Positions 54,260 to 63,903 of a stretch of DNA of 64,000 nucleotides are shown here, piece by piece. The translations under genes were made by a program, and so were the position numbers. The stretch's first letter is position 1; every line of letters begins with the position of its first letter. Below the pieces are notes generated by a model, which saw only the letters and a list, made by a program, of their open reading frames with translations, did not search any database and was not told the DNA's origin. This DNA comes from JBAOHV01 sp963714875. GTDB lineage: Bacteria > Actinomycetota > Acidimicrobiia > Acidimicrobiales > Microtrichaceae. The stretch lies in NCBI GenBank assembly GCA_963714875.1, contig CAVQQI010000012.1, positions 186,001-250,000 of the forward strand. The letters run 5' to 3'.

Positions 54260-56133
54260 CTAGAAGTTGCTGACCACCGAGGTGAAGACCTGCTGGATGG
54301 TGGTGGCATCGGCTGCGACGTACGCGGTGGCGTTGGACGCCTCGGCGATCTCACGCAGCTTCGCGGTGTCGGCATCTGCGCCGTAGGCGACCGTGAAGAT
54401 GCGCACCGGGCGGGTGTTCTCGCCCTCGGCGTTGTCGGTGATGGTCGAGAGCAGCGACTGGAGCTGCTCCTCGTCGTCGCTGGGATCGCCGTCATCGTTC
54501 TGGCCGTCGGTCAACAGGATGACCGCGTTGATGAGCTCGGGGTCGTAGCCGTCGAGCATCTCGGTGAAGCTCGATTCGGTGACCTCGTACAGCGGGGTGC
54601 CGCGTTGGGGGATGAGCGAGTTGACCCGGCGGATGAGTCCTTCGCGGTTGGCGCCGATCGGAGCGATCGGTTCCAGGTCCTGCACCACGGTGGCGCCGGC
54701 GTCGTCGGTGGTGAAGGTGCGCAGCCCGACCTGGTCGTCGGGCTTGAAGTCGCCGAGGCCCTCGACGACGGCCTCCTTCGCCAGGTCCAGCCGGGTCGGC
54801 CCACCTGAGTCGGCAGGGTCGGCCGGCTCGCCCATCGAACCCGAGACGTCGAGCACCATCAGGACCCGGGCGCCCTTGCGCTGTACCGCCCACGCGTCGA
54901 GCAGGTCGTTCATCACCTGCCCCGAGGGGACCTCGAGCAGCGTCGTGGGCTGGTCGGGGTCGACGCCGAACTCCTCGGAGATGGGCGCGCCGAGCGGCAC
55001 CTCGGGGTTGCCGGGACGGAAGCCCGACTCCAGCACCTTCTCCTGGTTGGCGGGGCGCTGGACGAACTCCTGAAAGGCCTCGGCGCCCGCCCGCTGGGCG
55101 TCGGAGACCCAGTCGGCATCGAGGATGAAGAAGGGGTTGTCCGAGTAGAGCGTGCCTTCCTCGGGGTAGATCGCGACCAGCGGGATGCGGGGCTCGCGTG
55201 GCTCCTCGCCCTGGTCGAGCACCCCGTCGGGGTTGCCGCGGTTGTAGTCGATGACCGACTTCTCCTCGACGGCCACCGCACTGGCATAGGTCAGCGCCGT
55301 GCCGCGCCGGTCCGCCCGGAACCAGTTGTTCAGGAACGTCATGGTGATGTCGCCGTAGTGGACCACCGACGACTCCAGGTCGCTGCCGTACTGGATGACC
55401 GCCGGGTTGGCCAGGTCCTCCGACGAGAGCCCCTCGGTCTTGCCGGTCGCCGCGTAGGTCTGGGCGATCAGCGCCGACAGGCCCGAGGTGGAGAAGTTGG
55501 GGTTGGTCTTGCCGAGGCGGAACTGCCCCCACTCGGGGTGGCCGAAATCGCCCCAGCCGGCCTCGGAGTTGGCCAGGTCCAGGATCTGGCGCCAGCCGAT
55601 CGGTGTGTCGGGCCAGCCGAGGGCCTCGGCCATCGGCTCAGGCATGGCGATCACCAAGCGGCGTGAGCATGAACGGCGTGGGGTCCTCTGCCGCGATCGG
55701 GGCCTCGCCGGCGTCCGCGAGTCGCTGGTTGAGGATCTGTCCCCAGCTGCTGGCCGCCGGCGACCAGATGACCGGGCCGGGGCCCGTCGGCGGCCTCGTC
55801 CCAACCCTCGGCGAGCGCGGTCGTCGCTGCGCCGGAGGACTTCGAGCGGACGTCGACGAACACGCACTCTCCGTCGATCAGGGCCTCGTCGGAGTCGTTG
55901 AACGATGCTGCGAGCTCGGTCAGCAGCTCGATCTTCTCGGAACTGACCGCGGTGTCGACGGTGACGCAGTCCTCTCGGCGCGGGTCGGCGGTGTTCTCGC
56001 TCGCGGTGTCGGTGTCCTCGCCGATGCTGCAGGCCGCTGCGAGCAGCGCCGCGACCGACAACAGCACGGCTGCCACCGTGCCCCGTCGGGTCGGTCGGCG
56101 AGTGCGGAGCTGATGTGTGCGGAGCGGGTTCAC
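54260..56133 (-). CDS. Substrate-binding protein fused to a VWA domain, lipoprotein (two frameshifts)
   Basis: A 623-residue protein after correction. A signal peptide with a lipobox (LLAAACSIG) starts from a GTG that overlaps the stop of the upstream gene. The first 370 residues are a periplasmic-binding-type domain (later part: MPEPMAEALGWPDTPIGW, then SGLSALIAQTYAATGKT). The C-terminal 190 residues are a von Willebrand A domain with the metal-site motif VLDVSGSMGE, a later threonine in RGTPLYE, and ILLTDGQNDD. Breaks lie near 55775 (one extra base in the run around the GGGCCCC, consistent with an extra G on the plus strand) and near 55660 (one extra T on the coding strand). It is anchored outside the membrane, probably as a sensor or adhesion protein. 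Confidence 0.82.
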
Positions 56134-57125
56134 CACAGGTCCCGAAGGGCGTTGAGCACGCCGGCGGACGGCAGGTTCGAGTTCTCGGGGATCGCCGCCG
56201 ACGGGTCGCCCTCGCCGGTCGTCGGGCGCCATCCCAGTTCGACCAGGGCGGCGCGGACATCGACCTCTCCGCTGTCGAGCCGGTCGAGCAGGTCGCCGGC
56301 GTCGAGGCCTCCGCGGGGTACGAGCTGCACGTCTGCGGTCGTCATGGGATCAGGGTAGATGGTCGACCAGGCTTCACCATCGCGCAGCAGCGTCGTCGAC
56401 TGCGCCTCCAGGGCACCGACGACGTTGAAGGTGCCGACCTGCACGACGGCGGTTGCCAGCGCCGACCGGTCGCCCAGGCGTGTGGAGCGGGAGAGGTCCG
56501 TGAGGGAGTCGAACCACCCGGCGAACCCGGGCTCGTCGAAGTCGCTCGCCGAGTAGTCCGTCGTACCGAAGTATCCGCCGACCGCCTCGGCCAGCGGCAC
56601 CAAGCCGTCACCGCGGTCGGGCGAGCTGAGGCCGATCCGTATCGTCGCGGACTGCTCGCCCACGCAGCGCCAGGTGATCGTGCCGCCGCACGCGTCGGTG
56701 AGCGCAGGCTCGCGACCCGTCTGGATGACCAGCACCGCGGGCGAGCGTCCGAGCACATCCGAGGGCGCGCCGAGCACATCGGCCTCGAGTCCCGAGAACT
56801 CTCTGTCGTTCGCGACCATGGCGGCCCACGGCCCGTCGGCGAGCCAGGCGTCGAAACCGGGATCCTCACCCGAGGGCAGCTCTGCCACCACGTCCGCGGT
56901 GACGCCCGGATCCTCGACAGTGACGACCAGATCGTCACGCCCCTCAGCGATCCGGTCGCACACGAGCTCCAGCTCCGTGGCGCACATCAGGCGCAGCTGC
57001 TCCGGTGCGTCCGAGCCGCCACCGCCGCCACCGTTGGTGCCGCTGTCGCCGTCGATCGCGTCCCGTATCGCCCACGCCCCGGCGATCAGCGCGACGGCTG
57101 CGACCAGGGCCCCCAGGCGCTTCAC
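56130..57125 (-). CDS. Secreted/membrane-anchored binding-protein-like protein
   Basis: A 331-residue protein with one N-terminal hydrophobic helix (LGALVAAVALIAGAWAI) acting as a signal anchor, followed by a Gly-rich linker and a domain of about 270 residues. The domain looks like a type 2 periplasmic binding fold (WLADGPWAAMVANDREFSGLE, a hinge-like strand VQVGTFNVVGALEA, and a late TTADVQLVPRGG). No lipobox cysteine lies at the anchor, but two cysteine pairs could form disulphides. It sits between the AAA+ gene and the VWA gene, overlapping both by four bases. Function unknown; the fold assignment is moderate. Confidence 0.68.
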   Translation of the reverse strand: MKRLGALVAAVALIAGAWAIRDAIDGDSGTNGGGGGGSDAPEQLRLMCATELELVCDRIAEGRDDLVVTVEDPGVTADVVAELPSGEDPGFDAWLADGPWAAMVANDREFSGLEADVLGAPSDVLGRSPAVLVIQTGREPALTDACGGTITWRCVGEQSATIRIGLSSPDRGDGLVPLAEAVGGYFGTTDYSASDFDEPGFAGWFDSLTDLSRSTRLGDRSALATAVVQVGTFNVVGALEAQSTTLLRDGEAWSTIYPDPMTTADVQLVPRGGLDAGDLLDRLDSGEVDVRAALVELGWRPTTGEGDPSAAIPENSNLPSAGVLNALRDLW

Positions 57126-58600
57126 GGGTCCACCGTGTCGGGCACGTCATCCGCCGTGAGCGTGGTGAGGACGTCGTCGTCATGCTCGTCCAGGCGCATC
57201 ACGCGGGAGGCGTGGCGGCTGATGGCGGCCTCGTACAGGTTCCGACCGACACGTGCGTTGCCGAAGCCCTTGCTGCGAGGTGCGGCATCGATCACCCCGC
57301 AGAGCTTCTCCCGGGCGGCATCGTCGAGCACGTAGCGCTGTTTCGCTCCGATGGCGTCGACGATCTCGACGATCTCGTCGGTCGAGTAGTCGGGGAACTC
57401 GATGACGGTGGGGAAGCGCGACCGCAGGCCCGGATTGGTCGACAGGAACTCCTGCATCTCGGCCGGGTAGCCGGCGACGACCAGCACGACGCGGTCGCGG
57501 CGGTCCTCCATCAGCTTCACGATCTGGTCGATGGCCTCACGCCCGAAGTCCGACTGGGTGCCCCGCGACAGGGTGTAGGCCTCGTCGATGAACAGCATTC
57601 CCTCGTCGGCCTCGTCGAAGCGGGCCGTCACCATGGGCGCGGTCTGACCCACGAACCCCGCCACCAAGCCGGAACGGTCGGTCTCCACCAGGTGTCCACG
57701 CTCGACCACGCCGAGTGTGCGGTAGATCTGCGCCAGCAGCCGGGCGACGGTGGTCTTGCCGGTGCCGGGGTTGCCGGTGAACACCAGATGGTGCGAGGTC
57801 TCGATGGTGGGGAGATCCCGCTCGGCGCGCAGCCGCTGGACCTCGAGGGTGTCGGCCACCAGATGCACGCGGGCCTTGACCTCGTCCAGACCGATCAGCT
57901 CGTCGAGTTCGGCCAGCAGCTCTTCGAGCGGCCGTGCAGGCGGGTCGTGCTCGGCGGCACCGTCCGCCTCGGCCCGAGCCGCGTCCGCTGCGGTGGCGAC
58001 CCCGCCGGTTGCGTCCGATCCTGATCCTGCGTCCGATCCCGGTCCTGCCGGTCCGGTTCCGCGGCCCGGCCCCCGTGCGCCGGCTGCGCGGCCGGTCCCG
58101 GCACCGCGGTGGCGGAGCCCGGCGAGCAGCCTGGTCCGCAGCCGGGAGATCGCGGCCAGCTCTGCATGGGAGGGCACGACGTCGAGTGACGCCACGACGT
58201 GGGCGATGTCGAGTGCACGGTCGTAGTACCGCTGGGCCAGGTCCGTGTCGTCGCGCCGGTCGGCGGCAACCAGGATGGCGAACAGCTCGGAGTCCTCATC
58301 GAGCCAGGTGCGGCGGTCGACCACGAGCGAGCTGCCACGAAGGTCCGCCGGTGTCGCATAGAGCATCTGCGTGTCGGGCAACCGCGGTCCGAACGCGTCG
58401 ATCAGCGCCTCGAGCTCATCGACGGTGTGGCGCAGATCCGCGTCGATCATGGCGGCGCACAGATTGAACGCCTCGTTGGTGACGTCACGGCGAGAGCACT
58501 CCGGATCGATGTCGTCCAGGTCCCGCGTCGCGGCGAGCAACGCGTCGGTCACGTCGTCGATGAAGCTGGTCACGACGGCGTCGAGGGCACGGGCGGGCAC
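57122..58600 (-). CDS. AAA+ ATPase of the CbbX/SpoVK/EccA type
   Basis: A 492-residue protein. An N-terminal helical region (about 1-180) is followed by a long Gly/Pro/Ala/Asp-rich linker, then a CbbX-type AAA+ domain from about 230: ELIGLDEVKARVHLVADTLEVQR, Walker A GNPGTGKTT, the pore-loop sequence GFVGQTA, Walker B MLFIDEAYTL, sensor 1 in VLVVAGYP, and arginine-finger candidates in GLRSRFP. Related proteins remodel Rubisco (CbbX), type VII secretion complexes (EccA) or spore proteins. The downstream genes encode extracellular proteins, so direct contact is unexpected. A leaderless GTG start is supported by TAACCT six bases upstream. Confidence 0.86.
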   Translation of the reverse strand: MPARALDAVVTSFIDDVTDALLAATRDLDDIDPECSRRDVTNEAFNLCAAMIDADLRHTVDELEALIDAFGPRLPDTQMLYATPADLRGSSLVVDRRTWLDEDSELFAILVAADRRDDTDLAQRYYDRALDIAHVVASLDVVPSHAELAAISRLRTRLLAGLRHRGAGTGRAAGARGPGRGTGPAGPGSDAGSGSDATGGVATAADAARAEADGAAEHDPPARPLEELLAELDELIGLDEVKARVHLVADTLEVQRLRAERDLPTIETSHHLVFTGNPGTGKTTVARLLAQIYRTLGVVERGHLVETDRSGLVAGFVGQTAPMVTARFDEADEGMLFIDEAYTLSRGTQSDFGREAIDQIVKLMEDRRDRVVLVVAGYPAEMQEFLSTNPGLRSRFPTVIEFPDYSTDEIVEIVDAIGAKQRYVLDDAAREKLCGVIDAAPRSKGFGNARVGRNLYEAAISRHASRVMRLDEHDDDVLTTLTADDVPDTVDP

Positions 58601-58606
58601 GGCGGA

Positions 58607-58633
58607 AGGTTACCCACGGGGCGGCACTAGCCT
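58607..58633. promoter_or_regulatory. Divergent -10 hexamers for the AAA+ operon and proA
   Basis: On the minus strand TAACCT (58607-58612) is six bases from the GTG at 58600. On the plus strand TAGCCT (58628-58633) is seven bases from the GTG at 58641. Only 40 bases separate the two start codons, so two leaderless promoters appear to lie back to back and may interfere with each other. Confidence 0.5.
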
Positions 58634-58640
58634 TGCGGCG

Positions 58641-59894
58641 GTGACTCGACAGCCCACACCCGTCCCCGTGCTCGCCGGTCGTGCCAAGGCGGCGTCACGG
58701 GCCCTGGCCACCGCATCGACGACGCTGAAGAACGATGCACTACGCGCTGCGGCGCAGCTGCTCGTGGAGCGCGGCGCCGACGTGGTGGCCGCGAACGAGC
58801 TCGACGTGGCGGCCGCCGAGGCGGCCGGCATCGGGGCGGGACTGGTCGACCGGCTGCGACTCGACGCGGGGCGCATCGCTGCGATGGCCGCGGGGCTGGA
58901 ACAGGTCGCGACGCTGCCGGATCCCGTGGGCGAGGTGCTCGACGGCTGGGTGCGCCCCAACGGGCTGCGCATCTCGCGGGTGCGGGTGCCGCTCGGCGTG
59001 GTGGCGATCATCTACGAGAGCCGTCCGAACGTGACCTCCGACGCCGCAGCGCTGTGCCTGAAGTCGGGCAATGCTGCGTTCCTGCGCGGTTCTTCCTCGG
59101 CGTTCCACTCGAACACGGCCATCGCGGCGACCCTGCGGGAGGCGTTCGCCGCGAGCGGACTGCCCGAGGACTCGGTGGTGCTGGTCGATGACACCTCACG
59201 CGAGGCAGCCGTCGAGTTCATGCAGCAGCGGGGGCTCGTCGACTGCCTGATCCCCCGAGGAGGGACGTCGCTCATCGCGTCGATCCTGGAGCACGCCACG
59301 GTGCCGTTCGTGATCGACGGGGACGGCAACTGCCACGTCTACGTCGACTCGGCGGCGGATCTGGACATGGCCGAGGCGATCCTGGTCAACGCCAAGACCC
59401 AGCGGCCCTCGGTGTGCAACGCGGCCGAGTCGCTGGTGCTGCACGAGTCGGTGGCGGCGCAGTTCCTGGCACGCGTCGACTCGGCCATGCCCGCGGTGGA
59501 GCTGGTGGGTGACGAACGTGCCCGCTCGATGCTCGAGCGCATCGGCGCAGCCACCGAGGACGACTTCGCCCGCGAGTTCCTCGACCTGAAGATGTCGGTG
59601 AGGGTGGTGGACTCGCTCGATGCGGCGATCGCGCACGTCAACGACCACTCCTCGGGGCACTCCGAGGCGATCGTCACCGAGGACCTTCGCTCGGCCGAGC
59701 GGTTCCTGGCCGAGGTCGACGCAGCAGCGGTGCTGGTGAACGCGTCGACGCGCTTCGTCGACGGCGAGGAGTTCGGTTTCGGCGCCGAGATCGGCATCTC
59801 CACCCAGAAGCTGCACGCACGCGGACCGATGGGCCTGACGCAGCTGACCACCGCGAAGTACGTGGTGCGCGGCGACGGCCAGGTCCGCGGCTGA
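58641..59894 (+). CDS. proA: Gamma-glutamyl phosphate reductase
   Basis: A 417-residue aldehyde-dehydrogenase-superfamily enzyme, second step of proline synthesis. VIYESRPNVTSDAAALC, LRGSSSAFHSN and the catalytic cysteine in RPSVCNAAE are diagnostic. VLVNASTRFVDGEEFGFGAE is the conserved C-terminal part. The GTG start is supported by the hexamer seven bases upstream. ProB is 10 kb away on the same strand, with a block of minus-strand genes in between. Confidence 0.96.
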   Translation: MTRQPTPVPVLAGRAKAASRALATASTTLKNDALRAAAQLLVERGADVVAANELDVAAAEAAGIGAGLVDRLRLDAGRIAAMAAGLEQVATLPDPVGEVLDGWVRPNGLRISRVRVPLGVVAIIYESRPNVTSDAAALCLKSGNAAFLRGSSSAFHSNTAIAATLREAFAASGLPEDSVVLVDDTSREAAVEFMQQRGLVDCLIPRGGTSLIASILEHATVPFVIDGDGNCHVYVDSAADLDMAEAILVNAKTQRPSVCNAAESLVLHESVAAQFLARVDSAMPAVELVGDERARSMLERIGAATEDDFAREFLDLKMSVRVVDSLDAAIAHVNDHSSGHSEAIVTEDLRSAERFLAEVDAAAVLVNASTRFVDGEEFGFGAEIGISTQKLHARGPMGLTQLTTAKYVVRGDGQVRG

Positions 59895-59901
59895 GGACCA
59901 C

Positions 59902-60672
59902 GTGATCCGACGACGCCGGAAGGGCAACGAGGCTGCTGGGCCGACCGCCCCTGCCGACCCTGCCGCCGCCCCAGCCGCTGCTCCCGTGGCTGCCGGGTCA
60001 GCGGTCGTCGGCGACCCGTTCGCCGACCTGCAGGCAGCATTCGACGGCGCAGCCGACCCGTCCAGGGCCGACGCGATGTCGGCCTACATGCGCAACGAGT
60101 TCGAGTTCTGGGGCCTACCAGCCCCGCTACGGCGCAAACTTGCAGCGCCGTTCATGCGGGCGTTCCACGGACGATCCGAAGCGGAACTGCTGGCTGCGGC
60201 CGAACAGCTCTGGACGCTGCCACAGCGTGAGTACGCCTACACGGCGACCGACCTGTTGCGCACCGAGTGGCGCATGCTGTCGCCAGACGCGCTGCCCCGG
60301 TTGCAGGCTCTCGTCTGCAGCCGGTCGTGGTGGGACACCGTCGACCCGCTGGCGCACGTGATCGGCGTGCTGGTGCTGAACCACCTGGAGTTGCGCTCGG
60401 TCATGGACCGGTGGCTGACCGGCGACGATCGCTGGTTGGTCCGCGTGGCGTTGCTGCACCAGCTCGGATGGAAGGACGCGGCCGACCCCGAGTGGCTGTT
60501 CGCCGCATGCCGAGCGCGCAGTGCCGACGACGACTTCTTCATCCGCAAGGCGATCGGCTGGGCGCTACGTGACCTGGCGCGCTCGTTCCCCGACGAGGTG
60601 CGCGGGTTCGTCGCAGCGCACGGCGAGGAGCTCTCGTCGTTGTCGGTGAAGGAGGCGACCAAGCACCTCTGA
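59902..60672 (+). CDS. DNA alkylation repair protein, AlkD-like HEAT repeat
   Basis: A 256-residue protein. After a Pro/Ala-rich N-terminus (about 40 residues) the helical core follows the AlkD pattern: YMRNEFEFWGLPAPLRRKL, then QREYAYTATDLL, SWWDTVDPLAHVIGV with the tryptophan/aspartate that contacts damaged bases, then KAIGWALRDLARSFPDEV. AlkD enzymes excise N3- and N7-alkylpurines. The GTG start lies seven bases after the proA stop, so they are co-transcribed. Confidence 0.85.
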   Translation: MIRRRRKGNEAAGPTAPADPAAAPAAAPVAAGSAVVGDPFADLQAAFDGAADPSRADAMSAYMRNEFEFWGLPAPLRRKLAAPFMRAFHGRSEAELLAAAEQLWTLPQREYAYTATDLLRTEWRMLSPDALPRLQALVCSRSWWDTVDPLAHVIGVLVLNHLELRSVMDRWLTGDDRWLVRVALLHQLGWKDAADPEWLFAACRARSADDDFFIRKAIGWALRDLARSFPDEVRGFVAAHGEELSSLSVKEATKHL

Positions 60673-60711
60673 CGTGAGGGTGGGTGTCGGTCGGTGATGC
60701 ACGACCTGCTG

Positions 60712-61989
60712 TCAACCCGAGTCCGGTGTGGGCCCCCGGGTCTGGTGGCCGTGCTGCTGACCCCAGAACGAACGGCCGCCCGGGGTGGTGAACCAGAAGG
60801 TGCCGTCCGGTTCGGGGTGCATCTGCCAGCCGGCGCGGTGCACGACCCGGTGGTGGTGCCGGCACAACGACCCCAAGCGGCCCACATCCGTGCAGCCGCC
60901 CTCACCCCACTCGTCGACGTGGTGCGCCTCGGTCCAGCTGGGCGGGCTGGCGCACCCGGCGAACACGCAGCCGCCGTCGCGCTGGGCCATCGCTCGTCGC
61001 TGGCCTGCGGTGGCGAAGCGGGCATCACGACCCATGTCGAGCGGGACGCCGAGCTTCGTCGTGACGATCGGTCGGAGTCGGGGATCACACAGCAGGAACC
61101 TCGAGCTGCCATCGGCCAGGCGGGTGCCGCGGGGGGAGTGGAGCACCTCGGGGTCGTCGGCGTTGATCACGACCGTGATGTCGGCCAGCGGTGCCCCGCT
61201 CGACTCGAGATCGGTCGCCATGGCGCGCCGACAGATCTCGGCGAGGGCGAGCGCCTCGAGCGTCGAACGACTCGGCAGCCGCAGCTCGACCGGTGACAGC
61301 GCCTCGTCGGCGAGGTGTCGGTGGAACAGCTGGTCGGCGACCTTGTCGATGGTCTGGTGCACCATGAGCCCGTCGGGTCCGACGAGGGTTGCGGAGAGCA
61401 CGTAGGTCTCGTCGATGGTGTCGGCCTTGCGGAGCCGGTTGCGGCTCTCGTCCTCCGCGGGGTCGTGGGATCCGTCGGCGTCGAGCGACGCTGCGGCGTT
61501 GAGCACCTCTCGTCGCCAGCGCTCGAACACGACGCCTTCGGTGCTCTCCGAGAACACGGCCGCCGCCACCGGCCAGCTGTCAGCGATTCGTGGGTTCCAT
61601 GCGTCGGTCAGCACTCGCGCGTGGTCGAAGGTGATCCTGCCCTCGTCGAGGGCGGTCGCGACTTCTGGCAGGTGAGCACGCAGCACCCGCGCCGAGCGAA
61701 CTCTCGAGGAGCTCCTTGAGGCCGGGAGCTGGGCATGATGGGCGAGCCAACGAGGTGTGCGCATGCCGCTGTCCAGGTCGGTCGCGCTCCGGGCGTCGAG
61801 CTCACCGAGGACACGGACCGATGCAGCGTCGAGCGTGCGCCGGGCCGACTCGAGCGCGAGCGCGGCGTCCATCAGCTCCCGGTCGGTGGACGAGTCGGCC
61901 GTGATGTCGACGGCGTCCCGGAGCCGGACGAGGGGATCTGCTCGTGTGGTCCCGTTCGGGTCGCCCTCGAGCACGTCGGTGTCGAACAT
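60712..61989 (-). CDS. DUF222 / HNH endonuclease domain protein
   Basis: A 425-residue protein. Residues about 30-310 are the DUF222 helical region (alpha-helical with RWLAHHAQLPASRSS and later TFDHARVLTDAW), and the C-terminal HNH domain has CVFAGC, EAHHVDEWGEGG and LCRHHHRVVH, with two zinc-binding CxxC-like elements. Such proteins form large families in actinobacteria, often called 13E12-repeat proteins, and may be mobile or selfish elements. TACGGT is seven bases before the ATG at 61989, which decides against the start at 62019. Function in this host is unknown. Confidence 0.87.
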   Translation of the reverse strand: MFDTDVLEGDPNGTTRADPLVRLRDAVDITADSSTDRELMDAALALESARRTLDAASVRVLGELDARSATDLDSGMRTPRWLAHHAQLPASRSSSRVRSARVLRAHLPEVATALDEGRITFDHARVLTDAWNPRIADSWPVAAAVFSESTEGVVFERWRREVLNAAASLDADGSHDPAEDESRNRLRKADTIDETYVLSATLVGPDGLMVHQTIDKVADQLFHRHLADEALSPVELRLPSRSTLEALALAEICRRAMATDLESSGAPLADITVVINADDPEVLHSPRGTRLADGSSRFLLCDPRLRPIVTTKLGVPLDMGRDARFATAGQRRAMAQRDGGCVFAGCASPPSWTEAHHVDEWGEGGCTDVGRLGSLCRHHHRVVHRAGWQMHPEPDGTFWFTTPGGRSFWGQQHGHQTRGPTPDSG

Positions 61990-61996
61990 GTGTTCC

Positions 61997-62002
61997 ACCG
62001 TA
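61997..62002 (-). promoter_or_regulatory. -10 hexamer for the DUF222/HNH gene
   Basis: TACGGT on the minus strand is separated by seven bases from the ATG at 61989, giving a leaderless transcript. Confidence 0.45.
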
Positions 62003-62086
62003 GTGAGGGGGTGTGACAACGAACGAAGATGATCGAAAGATGGTCAGAGCGATCGAAAGGCGCCAACCCCACCGACGTCGGCGGCG

Positions 62087-62557
62087 TTACTCGATGGCCA
62101 GCACGATGACGGTCTGCTCGCCGCCGGGGGACTCGTAGGTGACGGTGTCGCCGACAGCGGCGCCGATCAGCTTCTCGCCCAGAGGAGAGGTGGGGGACAC
62201 CACGTGCAGGTCGTCGTGGCGCTCCTCGATCGATCCGATCAGGTAGCGCTCGGCCTCGTCGTCATCGTCACCGTCGTACTTCAGCGTGACGATCGATCCC
62301 GAGCGAGCGTGCGGCGCGCCCGAGGGGTCGACGATCACTGCGTCCTCGAGGATCGCGAAGAGCTGGGCGACGCGCCCCTCCATCTTCGCCTTCTCCTCCT
62401 TGGCGGCGTGGTACTCGGCGTTCTCCTTCAGGTCGCCGTGCTCCCGCGCCCGCTCGATGCGGTCGGCCATCTCGATGCGGCCGTGGGTGCGCAGCTCCTC
62501 GAGCTCGGCGACGAGTCGGTCGTATGCGGCCTGTGACAGCTCGTGCGGTTTCGCCAT
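62087..62557 (-). CDS. greA: Transcription elongation factor GreA
   Basis: A 156-residue GreA. The N-terminal coiled coil (LVAELEELRTHGRIEMADRI, with AREHGDLKENAEYHAAKE at the acidic tip) enters the RNA polymerase channel, and the C-terminal FKBP-like domain carries SPTSPLGEKLIGAAVGD. It rescues backtracked polymerase. I chose the ATG at 62557; TATCCT six bases upstream would place the transcription start at or near it, whereas the GTG at 62563 lies inside that promoter spacing. Confidence 0.96.
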   Translation of the reverse strand: MAKPHELSQAAYDRLVAELEELRTHGRIEMADRIERAREHGDLKENAEYHAAKEEKAKMEGRVAQLFAILEDAVIVDPSGAPHARSGSIVTLKYDGDDDDEAERYLIGSIEERHDDLHVVSPTSPLGEKLIGAAVGDTVTYESPGGEQTVIVLAIE

Positions 62558-62563
62558 CGGCAC

Positions 62564-62569
62564 AGGATA
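62564..62569 (-). promoter_or_regulatory. -10 hexamer for leaderless greA
   Basis: TATCCT on the minus strand is followed by six bases and the ATG at 62557. It decides between two candidate starts of greA. Confidence 0.5.
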
Positions 62570-62648
62570 GGCAGAGCGTCCCCGGCGCCGAGGACCTCGG
62601 GAGGTCGGCGCGGCGCCGAATGCAGTCGTTGGCGTCGCGGGCTGCTGG

Positions 62649-62654
62649 TAGCAT
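62649..62654 (+). promoter_or_regulatory. -10 hexamer of the leader peptide-leuB-ilvE transcript
   Basis: TAGCAT lies exactly seven bases before the ATG of the 12-codon leader ORF, predicting a leaderless message that starts translation on the leader peptide. No good -35 is present (GC-rich spacer). Confidence 0.5.
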
Positions 62655-62661
62655 CCCTGCC

Positions 62662-62700
62662 ATGTCGCAGGACATCGACCGGGTAGAGATCATTCAGTAG
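62662..62700 (+). CDS. Leader peptide of the leuB-ilvE operon
   Basis: A 12-codon ORF, MSQDIDRVEIIQ, ending in TAG. It is placed between a predicted -10 hexamer and a pair of hairpins that end in an intrinsic terminator, the layout of amino acid attenuators. Valine and two consecutive isoleucines lie just before the stop; a branched-chain aminotransferase gene is in the operon, so shortage of these amino acids could stall a ribosome here. The peptide is not leucine-rich as in enteric leu leaders. Confidence 0.6.
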   Translation: MSQDIDRVEIIQ

Positions 62701-62725
62701 CGCACGTCGTGCAACCGACGTGCGC
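62700..62725 (+). promoter_or_regulatory. Perfect 10-bp leader hairpin overlapping the leader stop codon
   Basis: GCGCACGTCG (62700-62709) pairs perfectly with CGACGTGCGC (62716-62725) around a TGCAAC loop. The first base of the stem is the last base of the leader peptide's TAG stop, so a ribosome at the stop would cover this stem. It is a likely pause or anti-terminator control hairpin. Confidence 0.6.
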
Positions 62726-62731
62726 AGCTCA

Positions 62732-62760
62732 CCGTCCACCGTCGTGGGCGGTTTTCTTTT
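62732..62760 (+). terminator. Intrinsic terminator (attenuator) before leuB
   Basis: CCGTCCAC (62732-62739) pairs with GTGGGCGG (62744-62751), one G-U pair, around a CGTC loop, followed directly by TTTTCTTTT (62752-62760). It is the only hairpin in the window with a real T tract. It lies between the leader peptide and leuB, hence an attenuator rather than the end of an operon. Confidence 0.75.
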
Positions 62761-62812
62761 GCACCCGTGTTCCACCATCCGACCCCGAGCCACCACCCAG
62801 GAGTTGCACCCA

Positions 62813-63811
<999 letters not shown>

Positions 63812-63840
63812 GACAGCTCCGCCGCCGCTCACCCACCCTC

Positions 63841-63870
63841 CGCTGCCCTCACCACCGCTGCCCTCACCAC
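63841..63870. repeat. Perfect 15-base tandem duplication between leuB and ilvE
   Basis: CGCTGCCCTCACCAC occurs twice back to back, followed by further partial CCCTG copies. It lies in the 92-base gap between the two genes and shows no coding or hairpin features. Confidence 0.5.
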
Positions 63871-63903
63871 CCTGCGCCCAGCGCCCCACCAGGAGACACC
63901 GAG

